From contig NZ_CABFJY010000033.1 of assembly GCF_901687125.1 (NCBI RefSeq), forward strand, positions 112,101 to 176,100: 64,000 nucleotides of DNA, given 5' to 3'. The position numbers and the translations under genes are program-made. Origin of the DNA: Actinobacillus vicugnae (GTDB lineage Bacteria; Pseudomonadota; Gammaproteobacteria; Enterobacterales; Pasteurellaceae). Shown in pieces: positions 8,464 through 18,379 of the stretch. The notes under the pieces are model-generated. The model searched no databases, was not told the origin of the DNA, and was given only the letters and a program-made list of their open reading frames with translations. The stretch's first letter is position 1. Each line of letters opens with the position of its first letter.

Positions 8464-9714
8464 CTAAACTGATTTATCAACTAAAGCTGTAGTTTCCTGA
8501 GTATCGTTTTTCTTATCCATACTCACTTGTCTTAGATTAATCTCACGAATTTTATTTGCTAATACGCTATCGTGTGTTTGCTCTGCAACATGTAATGCCA
8601 TAATACGATCATTTGGCACACACTCACGATGCTCAAGTAATTGCGAAAAGTAATGTTTCGCTTTTTCAAACACGCCTTCACGAGTATAGATATAACCTAA
8701 TGCTCTTGCATAATCATCCGAATATTGAACATCCGCTTTTTCTGCTCGCTTCGCTAATACTTTGACTAATTTGCTATCTTCTGCAACTTGTAAACGTGTG
8801 AGCTGCTCAAGCAATGGCAATAATTGTTCATCTTCATATTTTTTCACAGTCTCTAGCGCAATATCTTGTGCTGATTCGTGATCATCGGTATCAATTAAAC
8901 GTTTAATTAACCCTGTCCGTACATAGATAGATTTACGGCGACGACTTGGTTGATTTTCCCACCAAGTTAATAAACCGTCTTGACCTTCTTCATTCATTTT
9001 TTCATCTAACAGACCATCATCCACAAAATGCTCTAATGATTCATATTCTTCTGCTGATAAGAAACTACGCGGACCAATATCTTCTAAAACACTATCTAAT
9101 GCATTATAAGCTTTTGAGTCTTTATAGATTTGAATCGCAAGACGCAATACTTCTGTATTACGAGGCGCTAACTCAATTAAACTATCAATCGCACTACGAG
9201 CCGCTGGTAATTTGCCTTGTTGCATTAAAATTTTGGTTCGTGCTAATTCCACTGCAACATTATTAGTGCCTGCTAATTCACCTGCTTCAATTAAATATTT
9301 ATTAGCATTAAATTCATCTCCTCTTTGCTGAGCAGCTTCAGCAGCTTTAAGTAAATTTAATACAGGCTCATCTGCATGTTTGGCATTTTTGCTAAATAAT
9401 TTTTCTGCCTTTGAATAATCGCCTTCACTCATTTTGATTAAACCTTCTAAGGTTTCTTGCTGAGCTTTTTTATGTTTACGATTAAAGAACCAATTATATG
9501 AACCTTTACTTAAACGGCAGAAACGACTGATTATCCATTCCACCGAATAAACCACCGCCATTGCAACAACAAAAAAGACAACCAACATTACGATGCTCAT
9601 TTCGATCACTTTGTCTGTTGTTTCAATACGCACATAACCCTGACTACCCGCAATATACGGACCAGCAATCAGCCCTGCTAAAAGCAGAAGCATTAAGAAA
9701 AGCACTCTAAACAT
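8464..9714 (-). CDS. hemY: HemY, haem-operon inner-membrane TPR protein
   Basis: This 416-aa protein has two N-terminal membrane helices (residues 1-20 and 40-62). They are followed by a HemY_N domain and tetratricopeptide-like helical repeats (for example YSKAEKLFSKNA and FEKAKHYFSQLLEH). HemY is conserved at the end of the hemCDXY operon in gammaproteobacteria; a role in late haem biosynthesis or in holding enzymes at the membrane is proposed but not proven. It is unrelated to the Bacillus protoporphyrinogen oxidase also called HemY. It follows hemX by 12 bp. Confidence 0.92.
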   Translation of the reverse strand: MFRVLFLMLLLLAGLIAGPYIAGSQGYVRIETTDKVIEMSIVMLVVFFVVAMAVVYSVEWIISRFCRLSKGSYNWFFNRKHKKAQQETLEGLIKMSEGDYSKAEKLFSKNAKHADEPVLNLLKAAEAAQQRGDEFNANKYLIEAGELAGTNNVAVELARTKILMQQGKLPAARSAIDSLIELAPRNTEVLRLAIQIYKDSKAYNALDSVLEDIGPRSFLSAEEYESLEHFVDDGLLDEKMNEEGQDGLLTWWENQPSRRRKSIYVRTGLIKRLIDTDDHESAQDIALETVKKYEDEQLLPLLEQLTRLQVAEDSKLVKVLAKRAEKADVQYSDDYARALGYIYTREGVFEKAKHYFSQLLEHRECVPNDRIMALHVAEQTHDSVLANKIREINLRQVSMDKKNDTQETTALVDKSV

Positions 9715-9726
9715 AGATAATTTCTC

Positions 9727-11112
9727 CTATTGTGCAGAAGGTTGCTGTACTGGTTGTTCTACAGATGACTCTGCAGGTGTACTCTCAGCGGGCTTTTGCT
9801 CTGCTGGGGTTGCTTGTGGTTCGCTTGCAGCTTCCACTTTTTTATCTTCTGCAGAAGTTGGATTCGTTAATTCTTTTTCTGCTTTTATTTCAATCTTTTC
9901 AACCGCTTGTGGCGCTTTATTGAGTAACTGCTCAAGCAATTCTAAGCTTTGCAAACGTGTTGGTGCATCTACATAAACAGATTGTTCAGTTAATTCATCT
10001 AACTCTTTCAAGAAGTTTTTCACATTTTCATTTTGCGTATCAAAATAGCTACGAATCCAAGTGCCAACGGCATCTAATGATTTTTTGTACAATTCATTTT
10101 GTTGACGAGGCACCGCTAAAATCGCAATTTGTAAGCGTAAACGAATGTTTTCACGTAAATAAATTTCTTGGTTTGGTGCCACAAACGCCTTTTCATCGGC
10201 TTTATTACGATCGCTTACACGAATAAAGTGATCTAAGAATGAATCTACACTTTTCTTGATATTGTTTTGCCAATCTTGAATTGAATCACTCACTTCTCCG
10301 CTTGCAATCACAGGCTCTTCACTTGATTCATTGGCTAACATTGGTAAATCATCTAAATTATTCGCCAACGTAGTTAAATGCTGCATAATGCTATTTTGAT
10401 CAACATTATTCACATTCGCTAATTGCGCTAAATCATTCTTAATTGCGGCACGAATATTATCAACCTGCCCGTTAGCCACCTGCGCTAGCACAGCATCAGC
10501 TTCTTGTAACAGGCTTTTAGTTGTATCAATATCATTATCGAGCACTAATTTACGTAACGCATTGTTTAATAAGAAATCTGCATCAGATAATTTCCATACC
10601 ACGGCATCTGATTGAGGCATTCCACTCACATTTTGGAGTTGCGTTTGTAAATGAGTAATTTGGTTCGTATAAGCAGATTGGTTTTGCTCCAATTGATTAA
10701 TTCGCTCCAACGCTTTTTGATAGCTGTCGGCTAACTCTGTCAGTTGTGCTTTTTCCGCCTCAAAAGTTGGAAGTTCACCTAAAGCTTCAACAGGTTTGCC
10801 CGCTAATTGTGCAATTTGTTGTTCAACTTCGTTGAATTTTTTATTTGCCATATAGTGACCTGCGCCACCGACAGCCATTGCAACCAATAAGGCTAAAATT
10901 GCGATCGCTTTTCCGCCAGACTTTTGAACAATCACTGTTTTCTCTTCTGTTTTCGAATCCATTTTAATATCCCCTTTATCCGTATCATAAGCGGTTAATT
11001 TTTCAGGATTTTTTGCAAACTCCTTATCAGACTCGACCGCTTGTTTTGCTTCAGACGTTGTGCTTTCCACAACCTCTTCTGCTTGTTCAATCACCTGTTT
11101 ATCTTTTGACAT
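9727..11112 (-). CDS. hemX: HemX-family protein of the haem operon
   Basis: This 461-aa protein has a charged N-terminal cytosolic part (about 65 residues), one membrane helix (AIAILALLVAMAVGGAGHYMA, about 70-90), then a periplasmic coiled-coil region and the HemX fold. Databases often label it uroporphyrinogen-III C-methyltransferase, but it has no SAM-binding motif of that family, so I do not assign that activity. The C-terminus is a low-complexity Pro/Glu/Ala/Gln tail. It lies 9 bp after hemD. Confidence 0.9.
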   Translation of the reverse strand: MSKDKQVIEQAEEVVESTTSEAKQAVESDKEFAKNPEKLTAYDTDKGDIKMDSKTEEKTVIVQKSGGKAIAILALLVAMAVGGAGHYMANKKFNEVEQQIAQLAGKPVEALGELPTFEAEKAQLTELADSYQKALERINQLEQNQSAYTNQITHLQTQLQNVSGMPQSDAVVWKLSDADFLLNNALRKLVLDNDIDTTKSLLQEADAVLAQVANGQVDNIRAAIKNDLAQLANVNNVDQNSIMQHLTTLANNLDDLPMLANESSEEPVIASGEVSDSIQDWQNNIKKSVDSFLDHFIRVSDRNKADEKAFVAPNQEIYLRENIRLRLQIAILAVPRQQNELYKKSLDAVGTWIRSYFDTQNENVKNFLKELDELTEQSVYVDAPTRLQSLELLEQLLNKAPQAVEKIEIKAEKELTNPTSAEDKKVEAASEPQATPAEQKPAESTPAESSVEQPVQQPSAQ

Positions 11113-11121
11113 ACGCCCACC

Positions 11122-11886
11122 TTAGTTCGATTTTTCGATCTCTTTCAATACGGTTTCTAGCAAACTATTATTATCTGCTTTTTCGGAGAGAATCACGTGA
11201 TTCTGCTTCCACCCTAATTTATATGCCATGTTTGCAATACGCTGACTAACCACAATTAAACGGCATTCATTTAGCCAAATACGGTCATTTTCTGCTGTTT
11301 GTTCATATAACATCGTTAAAATATGACCGCTTGTTACCACAATCGTATCAACCCCAACCCGTTTGCATAAGCTGATTTTTTCGGTCAGATTTTCTTCAAC
11401 ATATTTTCGACGGTAACATTCCAAGCATTGAACTTCTGCACCGAGAGAACTTACCTTTTCTGCCAGCAAATCACGCCCTGTTTCAGCACGTAATATCAAT
11501 AAATTTTTACCACTTAGTGCTTGCATTTCTGCTAATTGCAATAAACCTTCGCTATTTTCAGATGTAATTGGATAACGCACAGGCTGTTCACTACGTGCTG
11601 AAAAATATTGTGCCGATTGTTGCCCTACTGCAAAATAATTTAAATCTGAACGGTAATGAAAACCTGTTTGTTCTAATGTTGCCGAAGCAAAATCGATCGC
11701 ATGTTTAGAAACAGCAAATACGTAATCTCCTGCATTTAAACGAGCCATAACCGACGGAAGCTGGGGAAGTTCTACCCCAGCTTCGATCGTAAATAATGGC
11801 TGATGAATCGCAAAAATTTGATGCTGATTCAACATTTCCACTAATTCCAGCCCTCGCTGATCGGGGCGAGTAATTAACACATTCAT
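11122..11886 (-). CDS. hemD: Uroporphyrinogen-III synthase
   Basis: This 254-aa enzyme cyclises hydroxymethylbilane with inversion of ring D, giving uroporphyrinogen III, the branch point to haem and sirohaem. Start MNVLITRPDQRG at 11886 is chosen: it gives the family N-terminus and lies 4 bp after the hemC stop, while the longer frame would run back into hemC. Family features include VFAVSKHAIDFA near residue 65 and VVTSGHILTML near residue 190. Sequence conservation in HemD is generally low, so gene context adds much of the certainty. Confidence 0.93.
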   Translation of the reverse strand: MNVLITRPDQRGLELVEMLNQHQIFAIHQPLFTIEAGVELPQLPSVMARLNAGDYVFAVSKHAIDFASATLEQTGFHYRSDLNYFAVGQQSAQYFSARSEQPVRYPITSENSEGLLQLAEMQALSGKNLLILRAETGRDLLAEKVSSLGAEVQCLECYRRKYVEENLTEKISLCKRVGVDTIVVTSGHILTMLYEQTAENDRIWLNECRLIVVSQRIANMAYKLGWKQNHVILSEKADNNSLLETVLKEIEKSN

Positions 11887-11890
11887 ATAA

Positions 11891-12817
11891 TTAGTCTTTA
11901 TATATTTCAGCGAGAATTTTATCCGCGCCTTGTGCAAGTAATTGCTCTGCAACAGAAATACCAAGTTGCTCTGCTTGATTTATATCTGCTATCCCAGAAG
12001 CACGAATAATGTGCGAGCCATCCAGTGCGCCAACCAGTGCATTTAGGGTAATTTTATTGCCATTTAACGTTGCAAAACCGCCAATTGGTACTTGGCAGCC
12101 ACCTTGTAAGCGAGTATTCATCGCACGCTCAGCAGTCACACAACAAGCGGTCGGATAATGATTTAATGCTGCAAGATAATTTAACACTCGCTCATCATTC
12201 ACTCGTGTTTCAATCCCTACAGCACCTTGCCCTGCTGCAGGTAAAGATTGTTCAACAGGAATAAAGCTACGAATACGTTCTGACATTGCTAAACGAATCA
12301 GACCAGCAGAAGCAAGAATAATTGCATCGTATTCGCCATTGTCTAATTTTGCTAAACGTGTTCCAACATTGCCTCGTAAAGATTTCACCTGTAAATGCGG
12401 ATATTTTGCCATTAACTGACATTGGCGACGTAAACTAGAAGTACCTACCACAGCACCTGCTGGTAATTCATCTAAATTTTGATATTTATTTGAAACAAAT
12501 GCATCACGAGGATCTTCTCGCTCACAAATCACCGCTAATCCCAAACCTTCAGGAAAACTCATTGGCACATCTTTCATTGAATGCACTGCAAGATCAGCTC
12601 TATTTTCTAATAGCGCTAATTCTAATTCTTTTACAAATAAACCTTTACCACCAATTTTAGCAAGCGGAGTATCTAAAATAATATCGCCTTTTGTTACCAT
12701 AGTAACTAATTCAACGGAGAGTTCTGGAAAACGTTTTTCTAATTCACTTTTTACAAAGTTTGCTTGCCAAAGTGCCAGAGGGCTTTGGCGCGTTGCAATA
12801 CGCAAAATCTCTTTCAT
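11891..12817 (-). CDS. hemC: Porphobilinogen deaminase (hydroxymethylbilane synthase)
   Basis: This 308-aa cytosolic enzyme joins four porphobilinogens into hydroxymethylbilane. Visible motifs are [13 protein letters not shown] at the N-terminus, HSMKDVP near residue 80, GTSSLRRQ near 125, and the dipyrromethane-cofactor cysteine in [10 protein letters not shown] near residue 240. It is the first gene of the hemCDXY operon, with hemD starting 4 bp later. No strong sigma-70 promoter was found by eye in the AT-rich upstream region. Confidence 0.97.
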   Translation of the reverse strand: MKEILRIATRQSPLALWQANFVKSELEKRFPELSVELVTMVTKGDIILDTPLAKIGGKGLFVKELELALLENRADLAVHSMKDVPMSFPEGLGLAVICEREDPRDAFVSNKYQNLDELPAGAVVGTSSLRRQCQLMAKYPHLQVKSLRGNVGTRLAKLDNGEYDAIILASAGLIRLAMSERIRSFIPVEQSLPAAGQGAVGIETRVNDERVLNYLAALNHYPTACCVTAERAMNTRLQGGCQVPIGGFATLNGNKITLNALVGALDGSHIIRASGIADINQAEQLGISVAEQLLAQGADKILAEIYKD

Positions 12818-12964
12818 AGCTAATTACACAACTTTATTCTATTTATATAAATATTGTTATCCTACCATTAATTAGCAGAACTTCCAAAATTTCTGTGCAA
12901 AGTTAATGCGATGTTAATAGTATGTTTTTTATTCGTTTCGAATAAATTACCTACCATTTTATTT

Positions 12965-12978
12965 TTGATACAGATCAA
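12965..12978 (+). promoter_or_regulatory. FNR-binding site upstream of adhE
   Basis: TTGATACAGATCAA is a perfect match to the FNR consensus TTGAT-N4-ATCAA. It lies about 107 bp before adhE in a 267-bp AT-rich gap shared with divergent hemC. Anaerobic control of adhE would make sense, but hemC could also be a target. Confidence 0.7.
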
Positions 12979-13084
12979 AAATACTTCTAAAGAGTTATTA
13001 AATTAAATGAAATTTAATGTCATTTAGGCAATAATTTCACCAGTTAAAAAAATTTGAAATTTTAAACTTTAGAGGAACCAAACT

Positions 13085-15700
13085 ATGGCTAACAATGCAA
13101 AAAATGCACAACCATATGATGCTCAAGCAGAAGTAAATGCACTTGTGGAAAAAGGTTTAAAAGCACTAGACGAATTTCGTTTATTAAACCAAGAGCAAGT
13201 GGATTATATTGTTGCAAAAGCCTCTGTGGCGGCACTGGATAAACATGGCGTTCTCGCAATGCATGCTTATGAAGAAACAGGTCGAGGTGTATTTGAAGAC
13301 AAAGCAACCAAAAATTTATTTGCTTGTGAATATGTCGTTAATAATATGCGCCATTTAAAAACCGCAGGTGTAATTAGTGAAGATGATGTCACTGGTATTA
13401 CAGAAATTGCAGATCCTGTCGGCGTTGTCTGTGGTATCACACCAACGACTAATCCAACCTCAACAACCATTTTCAAAGCGTTAATCGCCCTCAAAACCCG
13501 TAATCCTATCGTTTTTGCTTTCCATCCTTCAGCACAAAAATCATCAGCGCACGCCGCACAAATCTTACGTGATGCTGCAATAGTCGCTGGTGCGCCTGAA
13601 AACTGTATCCAATGGATCGAAACCCCATCAATGGAAGGGACTTCAGCATTAATGAAACATCCAGGCATTGCAACCATTCTTGCAACAGGCGGTAATGCAA
13701 TGGTTGAAGCGGCATATTCTTGCGGAAAACCAGCGTTAGGTGTAGGGGCAGGTAACGTTCCTGCTTATGTTGAAAAAACCGCAAAACTAGAACAAGCGGT
13801 ATATGACATTGTAATGTCAAAATCTTTCGACAACGGTATGATTTGTGCTTCTGAACAAGCGGCTATCGTAGATAAAGAAATCTACGCTGACTTCGTTAAA
13901 GAAATGCAATCTTACGGTGTATATCTGGTAAACAAAAAAGAAAAAGCACTATTAGAAAAATTTATTTTTGGTGTTGATAAAGCGAACGATGAAAACTGTG
14001 CAGGCGCAAAATTAAATGCTGCAGTAGTAGGTAAACCTGCTGCGTGGATTGCAGAACAAGCAGGTTTCACTGTTCCAACAAAAACTAATATCTTGCTTGC
14101 AGAATGTGCATTCGTCGGCGAAGGCGAACCACTTACCCGTGAAAAATTATCACCTGTGCTTGCACTATTAAAATCTAACTCAACTGAACATGGCTTAGAA
14201 CTTTCTGAAGCAATGGTGAACTTCCACGGTTTAGGTCACTCTGCGGCAATTCATACACAAAACGCTGAATTAGCGAAAACATTTGGTGAACGAGTAAAAG
14301 CGATTCGGGTAATTTGGAACTCGCCTTCAACATTCGGTGGTATTGGCGATGTTTATAACTCATTCCTTCCGTCCCTCACCTTAGGTTGTGGTTCTTACGG
14401 TAAAAACTCTGTAAGTAACAACGTAAGTGCAGTGAACTTAATTAATATTAAACGTGTGGGCAGACGGAGAAATAATATGCAATGGTTTAAAGTTCCATCA
14501 AAAATCTACTTCGAACGTGACTCTATTCAATATCTCAAATCAATGAAAAATGCAGATAAAGTGATGATCGTGACCGACCGTTCAATGGTAGATCTTGGTT
14601 TTGTTGATCGCATTACAGAGCAGTTACGCCAACGCCGTAATAAAGTGATGATTCAATTATTTACTGATGTTGAGCCAAACCCAAGTTTACAAACAGTACA
14701 ACGTGGTACAGAGCTTATGCGTAGCTTCCAACCTGACACTATCATTGCGTTAGGTGGTGGCTCACCAATGGATGCGGCCAAAGTAATGTGGTTATTCTAT
14801 GAGCAGCCAGAAGTTGATTTCCGTGATTTAGTTCAAAAATTCATGGATATTCGTAAACGTGCGTTTAAATTCCCACAATTAGGTCGCAAAGCAAAATTTG
14901 TTGGTATTCCAACCACATCTGGTACTGGTTCTGAAGTAACACCATTTGCAGTAATCACTGATGGCGATATTAAATATCCATTAGCGGACTACTCATTAAC
15001 ACCAACCGTAGCAATTGTAGATCCCGCATTAGTTATGTCTGTACCTTCTCACGTTGCAGCAGATACAGGTTTAGACGTATTAACTCACGCAACTGAGGCT
15101 TATACCTCAATTCTAGCTAACGACTATACTGATGGTTTAGCGTTACAAGCAATTAAATTGGTATTTGAAAACTTAGAAAAATCAGTGAAAGAGTTTGATG
15201 AAGTTGCACGTGAAAAAATGCACAACGCATCAACCATGGCTGGTATGGCATTTGCAAATGCATTTTTAGGTATCTGTCACTCAATGGCGCATAAAATCGG
15301 TGGTAAATTCCATACTATTCATGGACGTACCAATGCGATTTTATTACCACACGTTATTCGTTATAACGGTACTCGCCCAACTAAAGTCGCCACTTGGCCG
15401 AAATATACCAACTATGTTGCGGATAAACGCTTCCAAGATATTGCTCGTATTTTAGGTTTACCTGCTACGACCCCAGAAGAAGCGGTAGAATCTTACGCAA
15501 AAGCCGTACATGATTTAGCTGTGCGTTGTGGCGTAAAAATGTCATTACGTGAACAAGGTATTGATGAACAAGAGTTCTTGAGCGCTCGCCGTGAACTTGC
15601 ATTAAACGCATTTGAAGACCAATGCACCCCTGCAAATCCTCGCTTAGCAATGGTTGAAGATATGGAAGAAATCATGACCAAAGCTTATTACGGTAAATAA
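13085..15700 (+). CDS. adhE: Bifunctional acetaldehyde-CoA/alcohol dehydrogenase AdhE
   Basis: This 871-aa fermentative enzyme reduces acetyl-CoA to acetaldehyde and then ethanol, regenerating NAD+ without oxygen. The N-terminal aldehyde dehydrogenase half spans residues 1 to about 445, with the catalytic Cys in NGMICASEQ. A linker leads to the Fe-dependent alcohol dehydrogenase half: GGGSPMDAAK near residue 558, and the metal ligands in DTGLDVLTHATEAY and CHSMAHKIGGKFHTIHG. It has a good ribosome site (AGAGGAAC). Length is slightly below E. coli AdhE (891 aa). AdhE forms helical spirosomes in E. coli; the linker here looks intact. Confidence 0.97.
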   Translation: MANNAKNAQPYDAQAEVNALVEKGLKALDEFRLLNQEQVDYIVAKASVAALDKHGVLAMHAYEETGRGVFEDKATKNLFACEYVVNNMRHLKTAGVISEDDVTGITEIADPVGVVCGITPTTNPTSTTIFKALIALKTRNPIVFAFHPSAQKSSAHAAQILRDAAIVAGAPENCIQWIETPSMEGTSALMKHPGIATILATGGNAMVEAAYSCGKPALGVGAGNVPAYVEKTAKLEQAVYDIVMSKSFDNGMICASEQAAIVDKEIYADFVKEMQSYGVYLVNKKEKALLEKFIFGVDKANDENCAGAKLNAAVVGKPAAWIAEQAGFTVPTKTNILLAECAFVGEGEPLTREKLSPVLALLKSNSTEHGLELSEAMVNFHGLGHSAAIHTQNAELAKTFGERVKAIRVIWNSPSTFGGIGDVYNSFLPSLTLGCGSYGKNSVSNNVSAVNLINIKRVGRRRNNMQWFKVPSKIYFERDSIQYLKSMKNADKVMIVTDRSMVDLGFVDRITEQLRQRRNKVMIQLFTDVEPNPSLQTVQRGTELMRSFQPDTIIALGGGSPMDAAKVMWLFYEQPEVDFRDLVQKFMDIRKRAFKFPQLGRKAKFVGIPTTSGTGSEVTPFAVITDGDIKYPLADYSLTPTVAIVDPALVMSVPSHVAADTGLDVLTHATEAYTSILANDYTDGLALQAIKLVFENLEKSVKEFDEVAREKMHNASTMAGMAFANAFLGICHSMAHKIGGKFHTIHGRTNAILLPHVIRYNGTRPTKVATWPKYTNYVADKRFQDIARILGLPATTPEEAVESYAKAVHDLAVRCGVKMSLREQGIDEQEFLSARRELALNAFEDQCTPANPRLAMVEDMEEIMTKAYYGK

Positions 15701-15739
15701 TAAATAAGCGAACACCTAATAACGGTTGATAAATAAACG

Positions 15740-15770
15740 AAAGGGCTAACATCAGTTAGCCCTTTATTGT
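15740..15770 (+). terminator. adhE terminator
   Basis: AAAGGGCTAAC and GTTAGCCCTTT form a perfect 11-bp stem with loop ATCA, then a T-rich tract. Confidence 0.85.
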
Positions 15771-15849
15771 TTACTACTTACAAGCGGTCATATTTTAATG
15801 AAATTTTACCATTGCAAAAAATCTGTAAAATTCAACCGCTTTTTGCTGA

Positions 15850-17250
15850 TCATTGTGCCTGCCAGCCTCCGCCAAGCGCTTTGTAGAGGCTAATTAAATT
15901 TTGCGCTTGAGCAAGTTGAGATTGCACGATTTGCTCTTGATAATTAAGCGCTGAAATTTTCGCTCGCAAGGCAACGTCCAGCGTTTTTTCATCGTGTTTA
16001 AACAACGTTTGCGCATCACTGGCTTGTTTATTTGCCTGCGTGTAGGCGGTTTTCAGTAAGTTGGTTTGATTCACTAAACTGTATTGCGTTTGATAGGCTG
16101 AATCCACTTCCGCTAATGCGGTGAGCAAGGTTTTATCATACTGAATCACTGCCGCTTTTAAACGTGCGTCTGCACCGTCAATGTTTGCTTGAATACGTCC
16201 GTTAGTAAAAATCGGCAACTGCACACCTGCACTGGCAAGCCCTGCTAAACCTGATAAATGTGAGAGCTCATTATCTAATTTAATATAGCCCCCCTGCCCC
16301 AAGAAATTAATGTCGAAGCGAGGATAAAGATCCGCTTTTGCGCTCGCCACTTTCGCTGCCATCGCTTGAATTTGGTACTGGCTAGCTTGTAAATCAGGGC
16401 GACGTTCAATCACACTATTTGGATATTGTCCCGCAGGTGCCTGAGGGATATTGGCTAATGGATTGCCATTTTTTACGATATGGAAACCTTGTGGCGATTG
16501 CCCTAACAACACGGCGATGTTGCGCTCATAAATATCCGCTTGTGCTTTTAATGTTGCTTGACTGGCTTGCAGTGCGCTGATTTGTGTGCTGATTTCATTG
16601 ACTTCATAGGCACTGGCTTGCCCTGCATTAAATCGTCCTTGAATATAGCGTTTTAGCTCGGTTAAAGTAGCAAGATTCTGCCCAATAATCGCATGGCGCT
16701 TTTCTAATGCATGAATGCGAAAATAATTATCCGCAATTTGGCTAGAGACTAACAGCTGAGCCGCATACACTTGCGCTTGTTGGCTAAACACGATTGCTTG
16801 CGCCACATCAACATCACTGCGTTTTTTGCCAAAGAAATCAGGCTCCCACGAGGCTTGGATGCCACCATAGGCATTGCGAGAATCCGAACGGCTTGGGTTA
16901 ATGATTTTGGTGTTTACATTACTCACGCCAGCCCCCGCTGAACCACTTGCGCCAACATTAATACCTCGATCAGCTTCAGCGTAATCACTATTCGCTTGCA
17001 CTTCATTTAGACGTGCTTGCGCCAGTTTAATGTCTAAATTCGCTTCCAAGCCTTGTTCAATTAAGTGAATCAGTTGTGGATCATGCCAGTTACGCCACCA
17101 TTGTTGAATCTCTGCCGAACCTTTAACAACTTGTGCTTGGTCAAATTGAGTAGGCACAGCAACCGAGGATTGCTGTTCTACTTGGGTAAGCTGACAAGCG
17201 GTCAAAATTGATACAAAAATTGCGATGGCAGTTAATTTATATTTTTTCAT
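15850..17250 (-). CDS. Outer-membrane efflux lipoprotein (NodT/OprM type, TolC superfamily)
   Basis: This 466-aa outer-membrane channel component has a lipobox, ILTAC, with Cys19. Two OEP repeats (about residues 60-250 and 265-455) contain the RIHALEKRHAIIGQNLATL and YEVNEISTQISALQASQA coiled-coil helices and the IERRPDLQASQYQIQA motif typical of NodT-family factors. It forms the exit duct of a tripartite pump. It is the last gene of the exporter operon, 3 bp after the permease gene. The operon therefore carries its own outer-membrane partner and need not borrow TolC. Confidence 0.92.
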   Translation of the reverse strand: MKKYKLTAIAIFVSILTACQLTQVEQQSSVAVPTQFDQAQVVKGSAEIQQWWRNWHDPQLIHLIEQGLEANLDIKLAQARLNEVQANSDYAEADRGINVGASGSAGAGVSNVNTKIINPSRSDSRNAYGGIQASWEPDFFGKKRSDVDVAQAIVFSQQAQVYAAQLLVSSQIADNYFRIHALEKRHAIIGQNLATLTELKRYIQGRFNAGQASAYEVNEISTQISALQASQATLKAQADIYERNIAVLLGQSPQGFHIVKNGNPLANIPQAPAGQYPNSVIERRPDLQASQYQIQAMAAKVASAKADLYPRFDINFLGQGGYIKLDNELSHLSGLAGLASAGVQLPIFTNGRIQANIDGADARLKAAVIQYDKTLLTALAEVDSAYQTQYSLVNQTNLLKTAYTQANKQASDAQTLFKHDEKTLDVALRAKISALNYQEQIVQSQLAQAQNLISLYKALGGGWQAQ

Positions 17251-17253
17251 AAT

Positions 17254-18378
17254 TTATCCTTGTCTTGAAAGCATTGATTTAAATTGCCACAAAGCGATAC
17301 TTAAAAATAGCCCGCCTAATAACGCCATTTTCACTAAATGTATCCACACCAGCTCAAGCCCTGCACCGCGGAATAACACATCTTGAGCATAAGAACCCAA
17401 CACCGTTGTTGGAGAGAATTGCGTCAGTTTTTGGGCTAATTCGGGCATATTCTCAATTGGTGACGTTGTGCCAGAAAGCAGATACATCACCACATACACA
17501 GGCAACACTAAAAGCGCAAATTGTGGCATGGTTGGAGCCATCACTGCCAATAAAATACCTAATGAGGCAATAGAGAATAAGAAAATCGCCACACCTAGCG
17601 CAAATAATGCAATTGCCTTGTTATCAAAAGGCGCACCTAGCACACCTTTGGTGATCACCCTTAATGCCACAGAGGAAACTGCCAACAATACTAAACCATT
17701 CGCCACAATTTTCGCCACCGCAATTTCACTTGAACGAATCGGCATCACTAATAAGTGTTCCAACGTGCCTCGCTCTCGCTCTCTAATCACGGCTGCCCCC
17801 ACCAAAAGCAAAGTCAGCAGAGTTAAATTCCCCACTACTTGGGTTGAACCCATAAACCACTCGCTTGAATAATTAGGGTTAAACATCACATTCGTAGTAG
17901 CTTGAATTGGGGCAACTTGTGAGCTGTTCTTTAAAAAACGCTGAATTTCTTGGCTAAAAATTGTATTTAAATAACTCGCACCAATGCTGGCTTGTGTTAT
18001 CGCGGTTGCATCAACTAAAACTTGTAATTTCGGCGCTCGCCCTGCCAGCATATCAGTTTGATAATTTGGCGGAATTTCTACCACAAAGGTGTACTGCCCC
18101 GTATCCATTAAGCGATCGATTTGATGCGCCTCAATATCCTCCACTTTTTTAAAATAGGGCATAATCAACGCATCTTTTAAGCGATAAGACAGCACCGAAT
18201 GATCGTAATTCACAATTGCCACTGAGCCATTTTTCACATCCGTCATTCCTTGTTTTGCAATGGTAATGAGTGCGGCGGAAAACATATAGAGAATCAACCC
18301 CATCATTACAGGATCGCCTGCAAGGCTTTTAAGTTCTTTCATGGCAAGGTACGCCATATTTTTTAGCCAGCGAATCAT
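17254..18378 (-). CDS. ABC-2 type exporter permease (YhhJ/YbhR-like)
   Basis: This 374-aa ABC-2 permease has an N-terminal helix (about 25-45), a periplasmic loop of about 150 residues, and five membrane helices from about 175 onward. The ABC-2 motif VIRERERGTLEHLLVMPIRSSEI lies near residue 200. It should pair with the permease part fused to the upstream ATPase, giving a heterodimeric channel. It starts one base after the ATPase gene ends, so translation is probably coupled. Confidence 0.9.
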   Translation of the reverse strand: MIRWLKNMAYLAMKELKSLAGDPVMMGLILYMFSAALITIAKQGMTDVKNGSVAIVNYDHSVLSYRLKDALIMPYFKKVEDIEAHQIDRLMDTGQYTFVVEIPPNYQTDMLAGRAPKLQVLVDATAITQASIGASYLNTIFSQEIQRFLKNSSQVAPIQATTNVMFNPNYSSEWFMGSTQVVGNLTLLTLLLVGAAVIRERERGTLEHLLVMPIRSSEIAVAKIVANGLVLLAVSSVALRVITKGVLGAPFDNKAIALFALGVAIFLFSIASLGILLAVMAPTMPQFALLVLPVYVVMYLLSGTTSPIENMPELAQKLTQFSPTTVLGSYAQDVLFRGAGLELVWIHLVKMALLGGLFLSIALWQFKSMLSRQG

Positions 18379-18379
18379 C

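Noticed and set aside
9727..11112. HemX as uroporphyrinogen-III methyltransferase
   Set aside because: The label is common for this family, but there is no SAM-binding methylase sequence; the protein is a membrane-anchored coiled-coil protein.
12818..13084. sRNA or riboswitch in the hemC-adhE gap
   Set aside because: No stable hairpin followed by a T-run and no known riboswitch core was found; the FNR site is the only clear signal.
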